The notes beneath the pieces are model-generated. The model was not told the DNA's origin and did not search any database. It saw only the letters and a list, made by a program, of their open reading frames with translations. A stretch of DNA of 16,735 bases from contig JAAEOP010000548.1 in assembly GCA_024223125.1 (NCBI GenBank), positions 1 to 16,735 on the forward strand, given 5' to 3'. How positions within the stretch are numbered: position 1 is the first letter of the stretch; every line of letters starts with the position of its first letter. Position numbers and translations under genes: made by a program. Origin of the DNA: Chloroflexota bacterium (GTDB lineage Bacteria; Chloroflexota; Anaerolineae; Promineifilales; Promineifilaceae). Shown here in pieces: positions 1 to 8,054 of this stretch.

Positions 1-190
1 CCATTATTTGTCATCAGTATACTGGGCAACCCCCTCTCGACAAAACAAAAAGCGAAAACTGATTTGATCAATGGAATTGGGTAACAAATCGTTTGGCGCC
101 ATTATATATGCTTTGCTACGCACCTGACATGCCCGCGACGACTGTTCGCCTAACAACATATTTCTCCATCTATTGCCCTCTCCAATACCT
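1..190. other. Left edge, no gene recognised
   Basis: This stretch lies downstream of the AAA+ ATPase stop codon. The short open frames on either strand have no recognisable motif and no convincing ribosome binding site. A perfect 10-bp palindrome (CAGTATACTG, 16-25) is present, but I see no stem followed by a T-run that would make a terminator for the upstream operon. It could be a spacer, or the operon could continue to the left of the window. Confidence 0.5.
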
Positions 191-2209
191 TCATTCCACC
201 CCTTCCCACTCAAAATCAGCTTCGTTGACGAGCCGGTCTGACTTAAGAAGTTCGGTACGGATGGCCTTCAGAATGAGGGGCATGATTACCTGACCATTGG
301 ACCGCGCCGCCAGGAAAGCAGCATTGAGAGCTACATTATGGATACTGCCCCCCGTCATTTTGAAACGAGCCAGCCGATCATAATCCAGCTCCCCTCGGGG
401 TGTTTGCGGCGGGAAAATTCGCTGCCAGATACGCTGCCGGTCAGCCGGGTCTGGAAAGGGAAAATTGATGATAAAACGTAGACGACGGGTGAACGCTTCA
501 TCCAAATCGCTTTTGCGATTGGTGGCCAGGATAGCCAGCCCCCGGTACCCTTCCATACGCTGTAATAAATAGTTGATCTCAATGTTGGCATACCGGTCAT
601 GGCTGTCTCGTACCGCACTTCGTTTGCCAAACAGCGCATCCGCCTCGTCAAAAAAGAGGATAGCGCCCCCGTCCTCGGCCGCATCAAAAAGACGGCGTAG
701 GTTTTTTTCCGTCTCGCCCACATATTTGCTAACCACGCCAGAGAGATCGATCCGGTAAAGATTGAGGCGCAGATCATTGGCCAGGACCTCGGCCGCCATT
801 GTTTTACCGGTGCCACTCTCACCGGCAAACAGCGTCACAATGCCCAGGCCACGGCTCATGCGTTGGCGAAAACCCCAGGCATCATACACTCGGCTGCGCT
901 GCCCTATCTGGTCCGCAATTTGGCCCAACAAAGCCAATTCATGTTCGGGCAGGACGATGTCATCCCAGGTAACTTTAGGGATCAGGCGTTGGGCCAACGT
1001 ATCCAGACCGGGGCGCGTGTGCGCCAGACACGCCTGCCAAAGTGAATCAGAAAGATTACGGCCGTTCACCGACCGATCATCCAACACAGAAGCCGTAACT
1101 TGCCGGATGGCCGGCAAGCCCAGGTTAAACTGCCCCGACAATAACTCTGCCCCCTCTGGCGGCAACGTCCCGGCGCTCTCACGCCAGACGGTTTGTTGTT
1201 CAACGGCCGTTGGTTTCGTCACATCAAGCGTCAGAGCAGCCCGACCCAAACCCGGCTTCACATCCCGCACATCCAGGAAAAGCAACCCTTCACAGCCAGC
1301 CATAAACCGCGTCAATGATGAGGCCAGACCATCGGCCGTCAGTTCCGAGCCGGCATCATGGGCATCCAAATACAGAGCCACCGGCATCAACCGGGTGTCC
1401 CGCGCCCATAAGCGGGCCAGTGTGTTCAATTCGGCCGCCTGTCGCGGTAACAAATCCACCGGCAAGCGGTAGAGGGATAGCCCCATTGCTGCCGCCGCCC
1501 GATGGGCAACTAACTGTTTGCTGGCCGTATCAGCGCCAAGCAGTTGGATGGACGCTAAACTTGGCCGCCGACGCTCTGGCGAAAGGCAGCATTGCACAAT
1601 ATTGTCAACAATCGTTTCCTGAGAAGGGGGCAATTCTATGAACTCGTCACCCGTTTCCAGCAGGGTCAAGAAAGGCGTTAAGCGGTCATCCAGATAATTA
1701 AGACCTTTGAGAAAATTAACGATGCGCTCATCGGCTTGCAGCGGGCTGGTGGTAAGAGGCTGGCTAACAGGCTGGTTGATCTCAATCAGCCGCCAACGGC
1801 GCAACGGCCGTTCCGGCGACAACACATCCCAGGCCGGTTCAGCAAACAAAGTCAGCGCCAGGGCAAAGGTAGGATACGGCCGCTGCGGATTACCCTGGGC
1901 GCGGGCACAAAGTCCGGCAATACGGGTGTCCAACTCCATCGCCGCGCACAGCAGCAAGACCTGTTGTTCAAATGGAGAGATCCCAAACTGGCGGCTCAAT
2001 AGAACCAAAGCTGGAGGCGATTCCAGACTCTCCCCGGCCGCAAATAGCTCCCATGCCTGGGCAACCTCCCCCTCAGTGAGGCTCTGGGAATTTTGGTGTT
2101 GTTCAGCTTGCTGGGTCAGGCGCAAACGCAGCCAGGCCAACCCGGCCGCTAAATATTGATCGTTCTCCGTTTGCCAATTCGGGTTCCTAACAACTCTCTG
2201 GGTCATCAT
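191..2209 (-). CDS. AAA+ family ATPase, contractile-injection-system (Pvc15/Afp15-like) type
   Basis: A 672-residue cytoplasmic ATPase with one C-terminal AAA+ module. Walker A is GESGTGKT at residues 463-470, Walker B is ILFFDEAD at about 517-524, followed by an ATN sensor-1 segment and an arginine-rich RRLRF arginine-finger region. The N-terminal ~430 residues are helical and poorly conserved. The string from WDDIVLP through VVSKYVGETEKNLRR to DRYANIEINYLLQRMEGY resembles the AAA+ ATPases of extracellular contractile injection systems (Pvc15/Afp15) and their stand-alone relatives; I judge this from motif memory only. No sheath, tube, baseplate or spike gene is in the window. The start is ATG ATG 7 bp after the CooC gene, with an AAAGGA ribosome site just upstream, so translation is probably coupled. 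It is the last gene of the minus-strand cluster. Its substrate is unknown; it may be a remodelling chaperone. Confidence 0.85.
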   Translation of the reverse strand: MMTQRVVRNPNWQTENDQYLAAGLAWLRLRLTQQAEQHQNSQSLTEGEVAQAWELFAAGESLESPPALVLLSRQFGISPFEQQVLLLCAAMELDTRIAGLCARAQGNPQRPYPTFALALTLFAEPAWDVLSPERPLRRWRLIEINQPVSQPLTTSPLQADERIVNFLKGLNYLDDRLTPFLTLLETGDEFIELPPSQETIVDNIVQCCLSPERRRPSLASIQLLGADTASKQLVAHRAAAAMGLSLYRLPVDLLPRQAAELNTLARLWARDTRLMPVALYLDAHDAGSELTADGLASSLTRFMAGCEGLLFLDVRDVKPGLGRAALTLDVTKPTAVEQQTVWRESAGTLPPEGAELLSGQFNLGLPAIRQVTASVLDDRSVNGRNLSDSLWQACLAHTRPGLDTLAQRLIPKVTWDDIVLPEHELALLGQIADQIGQRSRVYDAWGFRQRMSRGLGIVTLFAGESGTGKTMAAEVLANDLRLNLYRIDLSGVVSKYVGETEKNLRRLFDAAEDGGAILFFDEADALFGKRSAVRDSHDRYANIEINYLLQRMEGYRGLAILATNRKSDLDEAFTRRLRFIINFPFPDPADRQRIWQRIFPPQTPRGELDYDRLARFKMTGGSIHNVALNAAFLAARSNGQVIMPLILKAIRTELLKSDRLVNEADFEWEGVE

Positions 2210-2216
2210 TATTCCT

Positions 2217-3011
2217 TTAACGGCCGTTCAGCACAGAGCGCATTAGTCGGGTTACGGCCGTGTACGCCGCCGAATCATCAGGTAGCTCAATTAGAGGCCG
2301 TCCCTCCATTTCCAAATCCACCAATTCCTCGTCTGGCGGCAGCGTTCCCAACAGTGGAATTCCCATCTTGTCAATGTGCGTTTGTAGCGCTGCGGGAATT
2401 TCGCCGTTCAGTCGGTTCAAAATCAAACCAGCGCACTCAATGTCAATATCCAATTCATGGCGGAAGGCGGCGATGCGTGCGGCGGCGACAATGCTACGCA
2501 GCGTCGGCTCAGACACAATAAACAAATGTTGCACAGCCCGTGTCGTGCGCCGACTGAGATGTTCCATACCGGCTTCATTATCAATGATCACGTAGCGATA
2601 ATTTTTGCTGATGGAGTCCACTACCTGGCGCAGATTATGGTTAACGGCACAGTAACATCCCTGCCCTTCCGGCTGCCCCATAGCAATCAGATCAAACCGC
2701 TCCCCCTCAGACAGGGCAGACCGAATCTGATAATCGAGGTATTCATGCTTGGTTACACTGCCTGCCACCGTACCCATGGCCGCGCCACCGGCCGTCAGCG
2801 ACTGCTTTACCTGACTTAGCAAATCTTCACGAATATCACCCACCGTCCATTCCAATTCCAGGCCCAGCGTCATATTCAAATTACTGCTAGGATCAGCGTC
2901 AATCGCCAGCACAGCCCCCGGCTGGGTTTCTACTAAATATTTGATGATGAGGGCGGCGATGGTTGTTTTTCCCACGCCCCCTTTGCCTGCTAATGCAATT
3001 GTTGTACTCAT
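2217..3011 (-). CDS. cooC: CooC-type ATPase, CODH nickel-insertion protein
   Basis: A 264-residue P-loop ATPase of the MinD/CooC class. The deviant Walker A (GKGGVGKTT) is at residues 9-17 and the A' motif AIDADPSSN at 36-44. The CxC pair is C119 and C121 in MGQPEGQGCYC, the context seen in CooC proteins, where the two cysteines of a dimer bind Ni(II) for loading the C-cluster of carbon monoxide dehydrogenase. An IIDNEAGMEHLSR segment follows, as in the family. Length matches CooC (about 250-270). It lies 36 bp behind a second CooC-like gene and 7 bp before the AAA+ gene, so it is almost certainly in the same transcript. It implies a CODH encoded elsewhere in the genome. Function is well supported by motifs; whether it serves CODH or ACS is not decidable. 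Confidence 0.92.
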   Translation of the reverse strand: MSTTIALAGKGGVGKTTIAALIIKYLVETQPGAVLAIDADPSSNLNMTLGLELEWTVGDIREDLLSQVKQSLTAGGAAMGTVAGSVTKHEYLDYQIRSALSEGERFDLIAMGQPEGQGCYCAVNHNLRQVVDSISKNYRYVIIDNEAGMEHLSRRTTRAVQHLFIVSEPTLRSIVAAARIAAFRHELDIDIECAGLILNRLNGEIPAALQTHIDKMGIPLLGTLPPDEELVDLEMEGRPLIELPDDSAAYTAVTRLMRSVLNGR

Positions 3012-3019
3012 AATGTTTT

Positions 3020-3075
3020 GAGATTGGAGATTATGGTCACCAATCTCTTAATCTCCAATCTCCAATCTCCGAATC
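3020..3075. repeat. Heptad-repeat array with inverted halves (GGAGATT family)
   Basis: Tandem 7-bp units (GAGATTG, GAGATTA) are followed by a short centre and reverse-complement units (CAATCTC repeated), so the RNA could fold into a hairpin. It fills the gap between the two cooC genes and runs into the end of the upstream one: the last codons (RRLEIGD) and the stop codon of that gene are made of repeat units. Confidence 0.9.
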
Positions 3076-3821
3076 ATATTCACTGCTTCTTCTTTTAAGG
3101 AAGGAACAGTATCATAAACGGCCGTACCCAACCGATCCGCTTCCTGTACTCCCACATCGGCCGCTAACAACCCCAAAACAGGCAAATTCAACGGATTGGC
3201 TTGGATAAAGGCGGCATCATCATTATTTCGTACTTTGTTGCCTACCGACCAGATTCGGTTCAGGCCAATATCTTGCGCCAATTTATGAATCTGTTCGGCC
3301 GTGCCCAAACTGCGGCGCGTCGGCTCCACCACAATCAACAGCGCGTCCACAAAATCCACCGTCGCCCGTCCCAAATGCTCCACCCCGGCATACATATCCA
3401 AAATCAACACATCATCTTTACGGAAAAGCAAATGGGTAAACAATGTTTTCAACATAGCGCTTTCCGGGCAGATGCAGCCAGAGCCGCCCATTTCCACCGC
3501 CCCCATCTCCAACAGCCGCACCCCGCGATGCAGCACACTAAACCGTTCGGGAATGTCATCTACACGCGGATTCAGTGTAAAAAAGCCACCCATCGTACCC
3601 GGCTGTGCCCCTGTGCGCTCGGCAATCAGTCCTTCCATTTCCACGATGGGACGCAGTTGGGAACATAATTCGGTCGGAAACCCCAATGCCTCCGCCAAAC
3701 AGGGCGACGGGTCGGCGTCCACAGCCAACACCTGCCGCCCCGCATCTGCATACGCCTGCGCCAACAGCGCCGCCAGTGTGGTTTTGCCCACACCCCCCTT
3801 GCCGCTAATCGCTATTTTCAT
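3048..3821 (-). CDS. cooC: CooC-like ATPase, second copy
   Basis: A 257-residue MinD/CooC-type ATPase: deviant Walker A SGKGGVGKTT at residues 6-15, AVDADPSP at 33-40, and a CxC pair at C116/C118 in GGSGCICPE, then LILDMYAGVEHLGR. It is probably a paralogue of the next gene with a different metal target or CODH partner; AcsF, the ACS nickel chaperone, is a possible alternative. An ATG at 3878 gives 19 more residues with no family resemblance. I prefer the ATG at 3821 because GGAG (3831-3834) lies 9 bp before it and the P-loop begins at once, as in CooC proteins. The C-terminus (RRLEIGD, stop) is encoded by the heptad repeat, so the natural end was probably rewritten by repeat invasion. Confidence 0.88.
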   Translation of the reverse strand: MKIAISGKGGVGKTTLAALLAQAYADAGRQVLAVDADPSPCLAEALGFPTELCSQLRPIVEMEGLIAERTGAQPGTMGGFFTLNPRVDDIPERFSVLHRGVRLLEMGAVEMGGSGCICPESAMLKTLFTHLLFRKDDVLILDMYAGVEHLGRATVDFVDALLIVVEPTRRSLGTAEQIHKLAQDIGLNRIWSVGNKVRNNDDAAFIQANPLNLPVLGLLAADVGVQEADRLGTAVYDTVPSLKEEAVNMIRRLEIGD

Positions 3822-3830
3822 CAACGTCAT

Positions 3831-3834
3831 CTCC
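3831..3834 (-). promoter_or_regulatory. Ribosome binding site that decides the CooC2 start
   Basis: GGAG on the minus strand, 9 bp upstream of the ATG at 3821. It directly abuts another in-frame ATG (3830), which is too close to be served by it. This argues against the longer N-terminus beginning at 3878. Confidence 0.6.
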
Positions 3835-3898
3835 GTGTGAGCATACCGCCCAAAATGGCGCATGCATCTGTCGGTCAATAATGGTGGACATAGACATC

Positions 3899-3993
3899 GT
3901 AACCATTCACTCCCCCAAGGCGCCCGGCACTTATAAACGAGTGTGCTACCCCAGTAGACTTGGTAATGAAGTGCCGGGCACCTGAATGGTTAC
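3899..3993. mobile_element. 95-bp MITE, IS66-like ends, 8-bp target duplication
   Basis: The element starts GTAACCATTCA and ends TGAATGGTTAC. Inside these ends is a second inverted pair, CCCGGCACTT and AAGTGCCGGG. The 8 bp TAGACATC are present on both sides (3891-3898 and 3994-4001), which marks a transposition event. The left arm carries about 8 extra bases, so the arms are not equal. It contains no gene and must be mobilised in trans. GTAA-type ends with 8-bp duplications are known for the IS66 family; the assignment is inference, since no transposase is in the window. It sits between metVF and cooC. Confidence 0.88.
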
Positions 3994-4085
3994 TAGACAT
4001 CGAACAAAACGGCCGAGTCTCGTCGCGCCAGTTCGGCCCACAATGTTTGCAGCCGCTGCTCCAAACCGTATGTCAGTTCGAGCAT
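3993..4085 (-). pseudogene. Displaced 3' tail of metVF, out of frame
   Basis: Directly after the MetVF stop, the -1 shifted frame stays open for about 30 codons and reads as ordinary protein (LELTYGLEQRLQTLWAEL, then ARRDSAVLFDV) up to a TAG at 3993-3995 lying across the MITE junction. Joining the two target-duplication copies, as before the insertion, would read on as ...FDVYVHHY and stop. This suggests a one-base deletion near 4080-4090 cut the tail from MetVF, with a separate MITE insertion removing the last few codons. Confidence 0.55.
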
Positions 4086-5542
4086 ATCTCAAGCTGGGCC
4101 GGGTCAGGCTGCAGCAATCCCGCTTCTGTCACGATGTGGGGCACAATCGCTTCCCAGCCCACCGCCATCAGGTGAATGCCATTGACGCCTTGCTTGTTCC
4201 TAATCGCCTCAATGATTTCCAGAGCAATTTGAACCCCCTCTTCCCGCGCGCCGTCGCCAGCATCTTCCAAGCGCTTTAAAAGGGATTGGGGAATGAAGAC
4301 GCCCGGCACATCGTTGTGCATATACTGGGCCATCCGCAAACCTTTCAAAGGCGTAATGCCAATCAGAATGTACACCTTGTCCAGAATATTCCGCTTCGCC
4401 AGTTCATTCAGCCAAATTTCTAAGCCATCAGGATCATAGACCAGGTTGGTTTGGAAGAACTGCGCGCCGGCGTTCACCTTTTTATGTTCGCGGATAGCTT
4501 GAAATTCGGGGCGAGAGGCAAAGGGAGAAGCTGCCGCGCCTAAGAAATACTTGGGTCGGAATTTGAGGTTACGGCCGTCCAGATATTTCCCTTCATCCCG
4601 CATCCGGCGCAGTATCCACAACATCTGTATGGAGTCAATGTCAATCACATCCAGGCGACCTTTTGGTGTTGGCCCCAAATTAGCGCTGTCGCCGGACAGG
4701 CACAACATGTTCCGGATGCCCAATGCGCTGGCGCCCATCACCTCTGCTTGCAAACCGGTGCGGGTGCGGTCGCGGGCGGCAATTTGCAGCACCGGTTCCG
4801 CGCCACGCTCCAACGCCATCTTTGAACAGGCAATAGAAGACATACGGGGGGTAGCTGAGGGGCAGTCGGTGAAGTTTACGGCCGACACATACGGTTTAAC
4901 CATCTCCACATTGCGATACATCTTGCCTGTGGCCGCGCTCATGGGCGGGGATACTTCGGCCGTTACCACAAACTCACCCGCCTGCAAATGTCGCTCTAAA
5001 GTGGACATGGGTTCATCATAAGCCGGGGCGTGGTACTCTGCGTCCCCCTGCCACCAATCCGGCTGGCGTACAGGTTGGAATACAGCCTGCCAGGTTTCAG
5101 CGCGTGTCTCTTTAGCGCCGCTTATCAGATCGGCGAACACTTTCTTAGCGCCCACATCCTTTGCCTGCTGGGCCACATCCCCCCATGTTCCACAACCAAC
5201 TTTGTCCCAATCCAACGGCGGCAACAGTTCCAGCAGCATCTCTTGCCGCCCTATTTTGAAAGCCCGCTTGTAGATTGCATACCAGATACACGGCCGTGTC
5301 TCATCCACATAGCAATGCGCTTCCGTCGAACCACCGCACGGCCCATTCCGCACTCCCTTCGGACATTCCATAGGACAAATAAAAGCTGTCTCTTGCAGTA
5401 CGCAGTTGCCACACATACGGCAGCCAAACAACGGCCCCTTTGTTGCCCGTTCCCCAAACGCCAATAACCTGTTGCCAACGCTTTCTTTCTTAAATGGATA
5501 ATAGGCCGGCTGCCAACGCCGTCCTGGTGTAAAGAGAGGCAT
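4073..5542 (-). CDS. metF: Fused MetV-MetF methylenetetrahydrofolate reductase
   Basis: This enzyme reduces 5,10-methylene-THF to 5-methyl-THF, the last step of the methyl branch of the Wood-Ljungdahl pathway. The N-terminal ~150 residues are the MetV-type cysteine-rich domain: C41, C44, C47, C56, C60 and C69 (with C77 and C85 nearby) in CRMCGNC...CPMECPKG...NGPCGG. A MetF TIM-barrel domain follows from about residue 175 (VVTAEVSPP onwards). In acetogens MetV and MetF are usually separate subunits; here they form one 489-residue chain. The preferred start is the ATG at 5542, preceded by a strong GGAGGA site (5547-5552). An in-frame ATG at 5578 adds 12 residues coded entirely by the heptad array and is probably false. 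The C-terminus (QLEICSN) appears frameshifted, but the barrel is whole, so activity is likely retained. Confidence 0.9.
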   Translation of the reverse strand: MPLFTPGRRWQPAYYPFKKESVGNRLLAFGERATKGPLFGCRMCGNCVLQETAFICPMECPKGVRNGPCGGSTEAHCYVDETRPCIWYAIYKRAFKIGRQEMLLELLPPLDWDKVGCGTWGDVAQQAKDVGAKKVFADLISGAKETRAETWQAVFQPVRQPDWWQGDAEYHAPAYDEPMSTLERHLQAGEFVVTAEVSPPMSAATGKMYRNVEMVKPYVSAVNFTDCPSATPRMSSIACSKMALERGAEPVLQIAARDRTRTGLQAEVMGASALGIRNMLCLSGDSANLGPTPKGRLDVIDIDSIQMLWILRRMRDEGKYLDGRNLKFRPKYFLGAAASPFASRPEFQAIREHKKVNAGAQFFQTNLVYDPDGLEIWLNELAKRNILDKVYILIGITPLKGLRMAQYMHNDVPGVFIPQSLLKRLEDAGDGAREEGVQIALEIIEAIRNKQGVNGIHLMAVGWEAIVPHIVTEAGLLQPDPAQLEICSN

Positions 5543-5546
5543 TTTA

Positions 5547-5552
5547 TCCTCC
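5547..5552 (-). promoter_or_regulatory. Strong ribosome binding site for metVF
   Basis: GGAGGA on the minus strand, 4 bp before the ATG at 5542. The first bases overlap the edge of the heptad array (unit AATACGG), so the repeat partly supplies the ribosome site. It decides the start against the longer frame beginning at 5578. Confidence 0.7.
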
Positions 5553-5602
5553 GTATTCTGTATTCCGTATTCCGTCATCGGTCATCGGATGACGGATGAC
5601 AG
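5551..5602. repeat. Heptad-repeat array (CCGTATT / CGGTCAT family)
   Basis: Seven contiguous 7-bp units can be read: CCGTATT, CTGTATT, CCGTATT, CCGTCAT, CGGTCAT, CGGATGA, CGGATGA. The last four form an inverted repeat (GTCATC against GATGAC, twice). It fills the gap between the flavoprotein stop codon at 5604 and metVF. Confidence 0.9.
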
Positions 5603-5603
5603 G

Positions 5604-6509
5604 TTACAACATTGGCAACAAATACTCATACGCGCTCAACGCCGCTTTTACGCCTTCGCCTACAGCTACCAACACCTGTTCAGCATAGATATTGGTCACA
5701 TCGCCGCCAGCAAAAATTCCGGGGGCGCTGGTACGGCTGTACGGGTCTACTTTGATGAAGCCTCGGCCGTCCAGATCAACCAATCCAGCAACCATGTGCG
5801 AATTCGGCCGCAGCCCTTTTTCTACAAACGTACCGTCAGCCTTCAGCTTCTTTTCGTACCCTAGTGAATTTTTCACAACAACCGTATTGCAATATTCATT
5901 GCCTTCTACCCGCACCACTTTGTAATCCGACAAAATAGACACGTTCATCGCTTTAATAAGCTTTTTTCCCAAAGGTGTTTGCAGGACACTGCCGGCTGGC
6001 CCCACCAGATGCACATGATGGGCTACCGTAGCCAACTCGGCCGCCGAACGCAGAGCCAAATCGTCTTCGCCAATGACGACCGTATCCTTTTCAATGAATA
6101 GGGGCGCATAACTAAGGGCGGAGTAACACAATCCTTTAGACAGATAATCTATTTCACCGGGCACATTCAACCATTCTTGCTGTGTGCCACTGGCCACAAT
6201 AATCGCCTTCGCTTCCAACACTGTGCCGGTGGCCGTATGCGCCTCAAAGCCATCATCAATCTTTCCCACCGTTTCCACCCGTTCCATCAATCGGGCAAAA
6301 TCTAGATACTCCAATTCGCTTTTGAATTTGTTCACTACTTCCACACCCCGGATAAGCTGGTGACAATCCACACCAGGCATATCCAGGTGAAAATTTGTCT
6401 TACCGCCCAAATCTTCGGAAACAAGCAATATATTCAACCGTTTCCGCACTGCATACATAGCGGCCGTCAACCCTGCCGGACCGCCGCCAATTACAATTAA
6501 ATCGTACAT
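5604..6509 (-). CDS. Thioredoxin-reductase-like FAD flavoprotein lacking the redox CxxC
   Basis: A 301-residue two-domain flavoprotein of thioredoxin reductase size. The FAD-binding GGGPAG is at residues 8-13, and the second FAD segment GIFAGGDVTN lies near the C-terminus. Two hallmark sites have changed. Where thioredoxin reductase has CAxC, this has CYSA (C128, A131), so only one cysteine remains. The NADPH-site motif GGGxSA is replaced by GEDDLA. It therefore cannot do standard dithiol chemistry and may not bind NADPH in the usual way. Placed immediately before metVF (gap 61 bp, filled by a heptad array), it may pass electrons to MetVF or to a ferredoxin; that is inference. The start is secure: a perfect AGGAGG precedes the ATG at 6509. 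Ferredoxin-NAD(P) reductase-like proteins share this fold and are an alternative. Confidence 0.85.
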   Translation of the reverse strand: MYDLIVIGGGPAGLTAAMYAVRKRLNILLVSEDLGGKTNFHLDMPGVDCHQLIRGVEVVNKFKSELEYLDFARLMERVETVGKIDDGFEAHTATGTVLEAKAIIVASGTQQEWLNVPGEIDYLSKGLCYSALSYAPLFIEKDTVVIGEDDLALRSAAELATVAHHVHLVGPAGSVLQTPLGKKLIKAMNVSILSDYKVVRVEGNEYCNTVVVKNSLGYEKKLKADGTFVEKGLRPNSHMVAGLVDLDGRGFIKVDPYSRTSAPGIFAGGDVTNIYAEQVLVAVGEGVKAALSAYEYLLPML

Positions 6510-6529
6510 GTTAAACCTCCTATACAGGA

Positions 6530-6614
6530 GGAGATTGGAGATTGGTAATTAGAGATTATGACTTGCAAATCTCCAATCTCGCAACTGCAAGTTGCCAATC
6601 TCCAATCTCTAATT
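6530..6614. repeat. Long heptad-repeat array with inverted halves
   Basis: About twelve 7-bp units in unbroken phase: GGAGATT, GGAGATT, GGTAATT, AGAGATT, then a centre containing ACTTGCAA and TGCAAGT, then reverse-complement units (CCAATCT, CTCCAAT). It can form a long imperfect hairpin. It lies between the malic enzyme and flavoprotein genes and supplies the TAG stop of the malic enzyme (6609-6611). Confidence 0.9.
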
Positions 6615-7970
6615 CTCTGGAACGGCCGCAATAAATCCTTCATCCATCATCATCTGCGTAAGATCGCGCGCCCGGCCAATCATCTCCAGCGCGTGTTGGT
6701 ACAATTCCTCATAGCTCTTTGTCAGGCGAGCGACACCCTGTTCCTGGGCCTTCATGCCCACTGCGGCCGCTTCACGAGCAAATACCTGCCAATCTTCCAT
6801 GCTTGGCAAAATATGCTCGTCATCCAGCTCATCCACAATAAAACCAGCCAGAGCATCTGCGGCCGCAAAGCACATCTCATCCGTAATCGTCTTTGCCCGC
6901 ACATCCAAAGCGCCGCGGAAGATGCCGGGGAAGCCGAGCGAATTGTTTACCTGGTTGGGGAAGTCAGAACGGCCGGTAGCCACAATACGCGCCCCGGCAT
7001 CCAACGCCTCCCAGGGCCATATTTCCGGAACCGGATTGGCGCAGGCAAATACAACAGCCTCCTCATTCATCCATTCCACCCATTCCGGCAAAATCGTGCC
7101 GGGACCAGGTTTGGATAAGGCAATAACCACATCTGCCCCTTTCAATGCTTCAGGAATACCACCCCGGCGCAAATCCCCATTCGTCGTCTGGCACAAGCGC
7201 CATTTGTCCACATACTCATGACGGCGCAGTCTCAAATCGTGGCGATGCGGCCCCAAAATACCTTTGCTATCTATCATAAAACAGTTGGTAGGGTTTACCC
7301 CCCAACCAAAGATAAGACGGGAACAAGCCACATTAGAAGCGCCGCTGCCGACAAAAGCAATCCGCACATCTTCCTTGCGCTTACCCACGATCTTCAAGGC
7401 ATTGATCAACCCGGCCAACGTAACGGTTGCCGTCCCTTGTTGGTCATCATGCCAGATGGGAATTTCTGCTTTTTCACGCAGTGTGTCCAGAATGCGGAAG
7501 CATTTGGGTTGGGATATATCTTCCAGATTGACGCCCCCAAGCGACGGTTGCAGCGTCAGGACGGTATCAATAATTTTGTCCGGGTCTTTCGTGTCCAGCA
7601 TTATGGCAACACTATCCACGCCGCCCAAATATTTATAGAGTAGAGCTTTGCCTTCCATCACCGGCAGACCGGCTTTGGGGCCGATGTCGCCCAACCCCAA
7701 TACCCGCGTCCCGTCGCTGATGACGGCTACGGTGTTCCACTTGTTAGTGTAATCGTACACCAAGTCCGGTTCGGCATGAATGGCTTTGCAGGGCGCGGCC
7801 ACGCCAGGCGTATACCAGATCGAAAAATCATCCAGATCGCGCACAACGCATTTGAGCGCCATTTCTACTTTGCCTCGGTAAAATGGGTGCAATGTCATCG
7901 CGTCGGCCAACGGTTTTTGCGCTTTTTGTAGGGCCTCGTCGCTGTCAACACGCTTTTTATCTTTTAACAT
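6609..7970 (-). CDS. NAD(P)-dependent malic enzyme
   Basis: A 453-residue cytoplasmic enzyme that oxidatively decarboxylates malate to pyruvate and CO2 with NAD(P)H formation. Family features are in order: the [10 protein letters not shown] substrate loop near residue 52, the [15 protein letters not shown] segment carrying the catalytic lysines, the metal and substrate motif [10 protein letters not shown], the dinucleotide-binding FVGSGASN, and CANPVPE with [12 protein letters not shown] near the C-terminus. The length fits the short bacterial class without a phosphotransacetylase tail. A GGGGGT ribosome site lies before the ATG. The last residues (PEN, stop) come from the edge of the heptad array. 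Its presence between acsE and metVF links the C1 cluster to pyruvate or reducing-equivalent supply; this link is inferred from position only. Coenzyme preference cannot be read with certainty. Confidence 0.93.
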   Translation of the reverse strand: MLKDKKRVDSDEALQKAQKPLADAMTLHPFYRGKVEMALKCVVRDLDDFSIWYTPGVAAPCKAIHAEPDLVYDYTNKWNTVAVISDGTRVLGLGDIGPKAGLPVMEGKALLYKYLGGVDSVAIMLDTKDPDKIIDTVLTLQPSLGGVNLEDISQPKCFRILDTLREKAEIPIWHDDQQGTATVTLAGLINALKIVGKRKEDVRIAFVGSGASNVACSRLIFGWGVNPTNCFMIDSKGILGPHRHDLRLRRHEYVDKWRLCQTTNGDLRRGGIPEALKGADVVIALSKPGPGTILPEWVEWMNEEAVVFACANPVPEIWPWEALDAGARIVATGRSDFPNQVNNSLGFPGIFRGALDVRAKTITDEMCFAAADALAGFIVDELDDEHILPSMEDWQVFAREAAAVGMKAQEQGVARLTKSYEELYQHALEMIGRARDLTQMMMDEGFIAAVPEN

Positions 7971-7987
7971 GTTTGACCCCCTTCTTA

Positions 7988-8052
7988 TTTTTCAGTGTGC
8001 AGTTTTCAGTTTTCACTGTTCTGGCAATCACTTACTGGTTACTGACCACTGA
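7988..8052. repeat. Heptad-repeat array (CAGTTTT / TTACTGG family)
   Basis: Units such as CAGTTTT, CAGTTTT, CACTGTT followed by TTACTGG, TTACTGA, CCACTGA, all seven bases long. The word differs from the GGAGATT family, but the period and the intergenic position (between acsE and the malic enzyme gene) are the same. Confidence 0.75.
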
Positions 8053-8054
8053 CG

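Noticed and set aside
762..1472. Plus-strand open frame of 236 codons inside the AAA+ gene
   Set aside because: It is antisense to a well-supported ATPase, is rich in R, S and P as expected of a shadow frame, and has no motif.
3020..3075. Possible CRISPR array in the short repeated words between genes
   Set aside because: The units are 7 bp with no unique spacers of 30-40 bp and no cas genes nearby; they are tandem heptads with inverted halves.
3822..3878. Longer N-terminus for CooC2 starting at 3878
   Set aside because: The extra 19 residues have no family resemblance, and the GGAG at 3831-3834 fits the internal ATG at 3821.
5543..5578. MetVF start at 5578
   Set aside because: The 12 extra residues are a translation of the heptad array, and a strong GGAGGA lies before the ATG at 5542.
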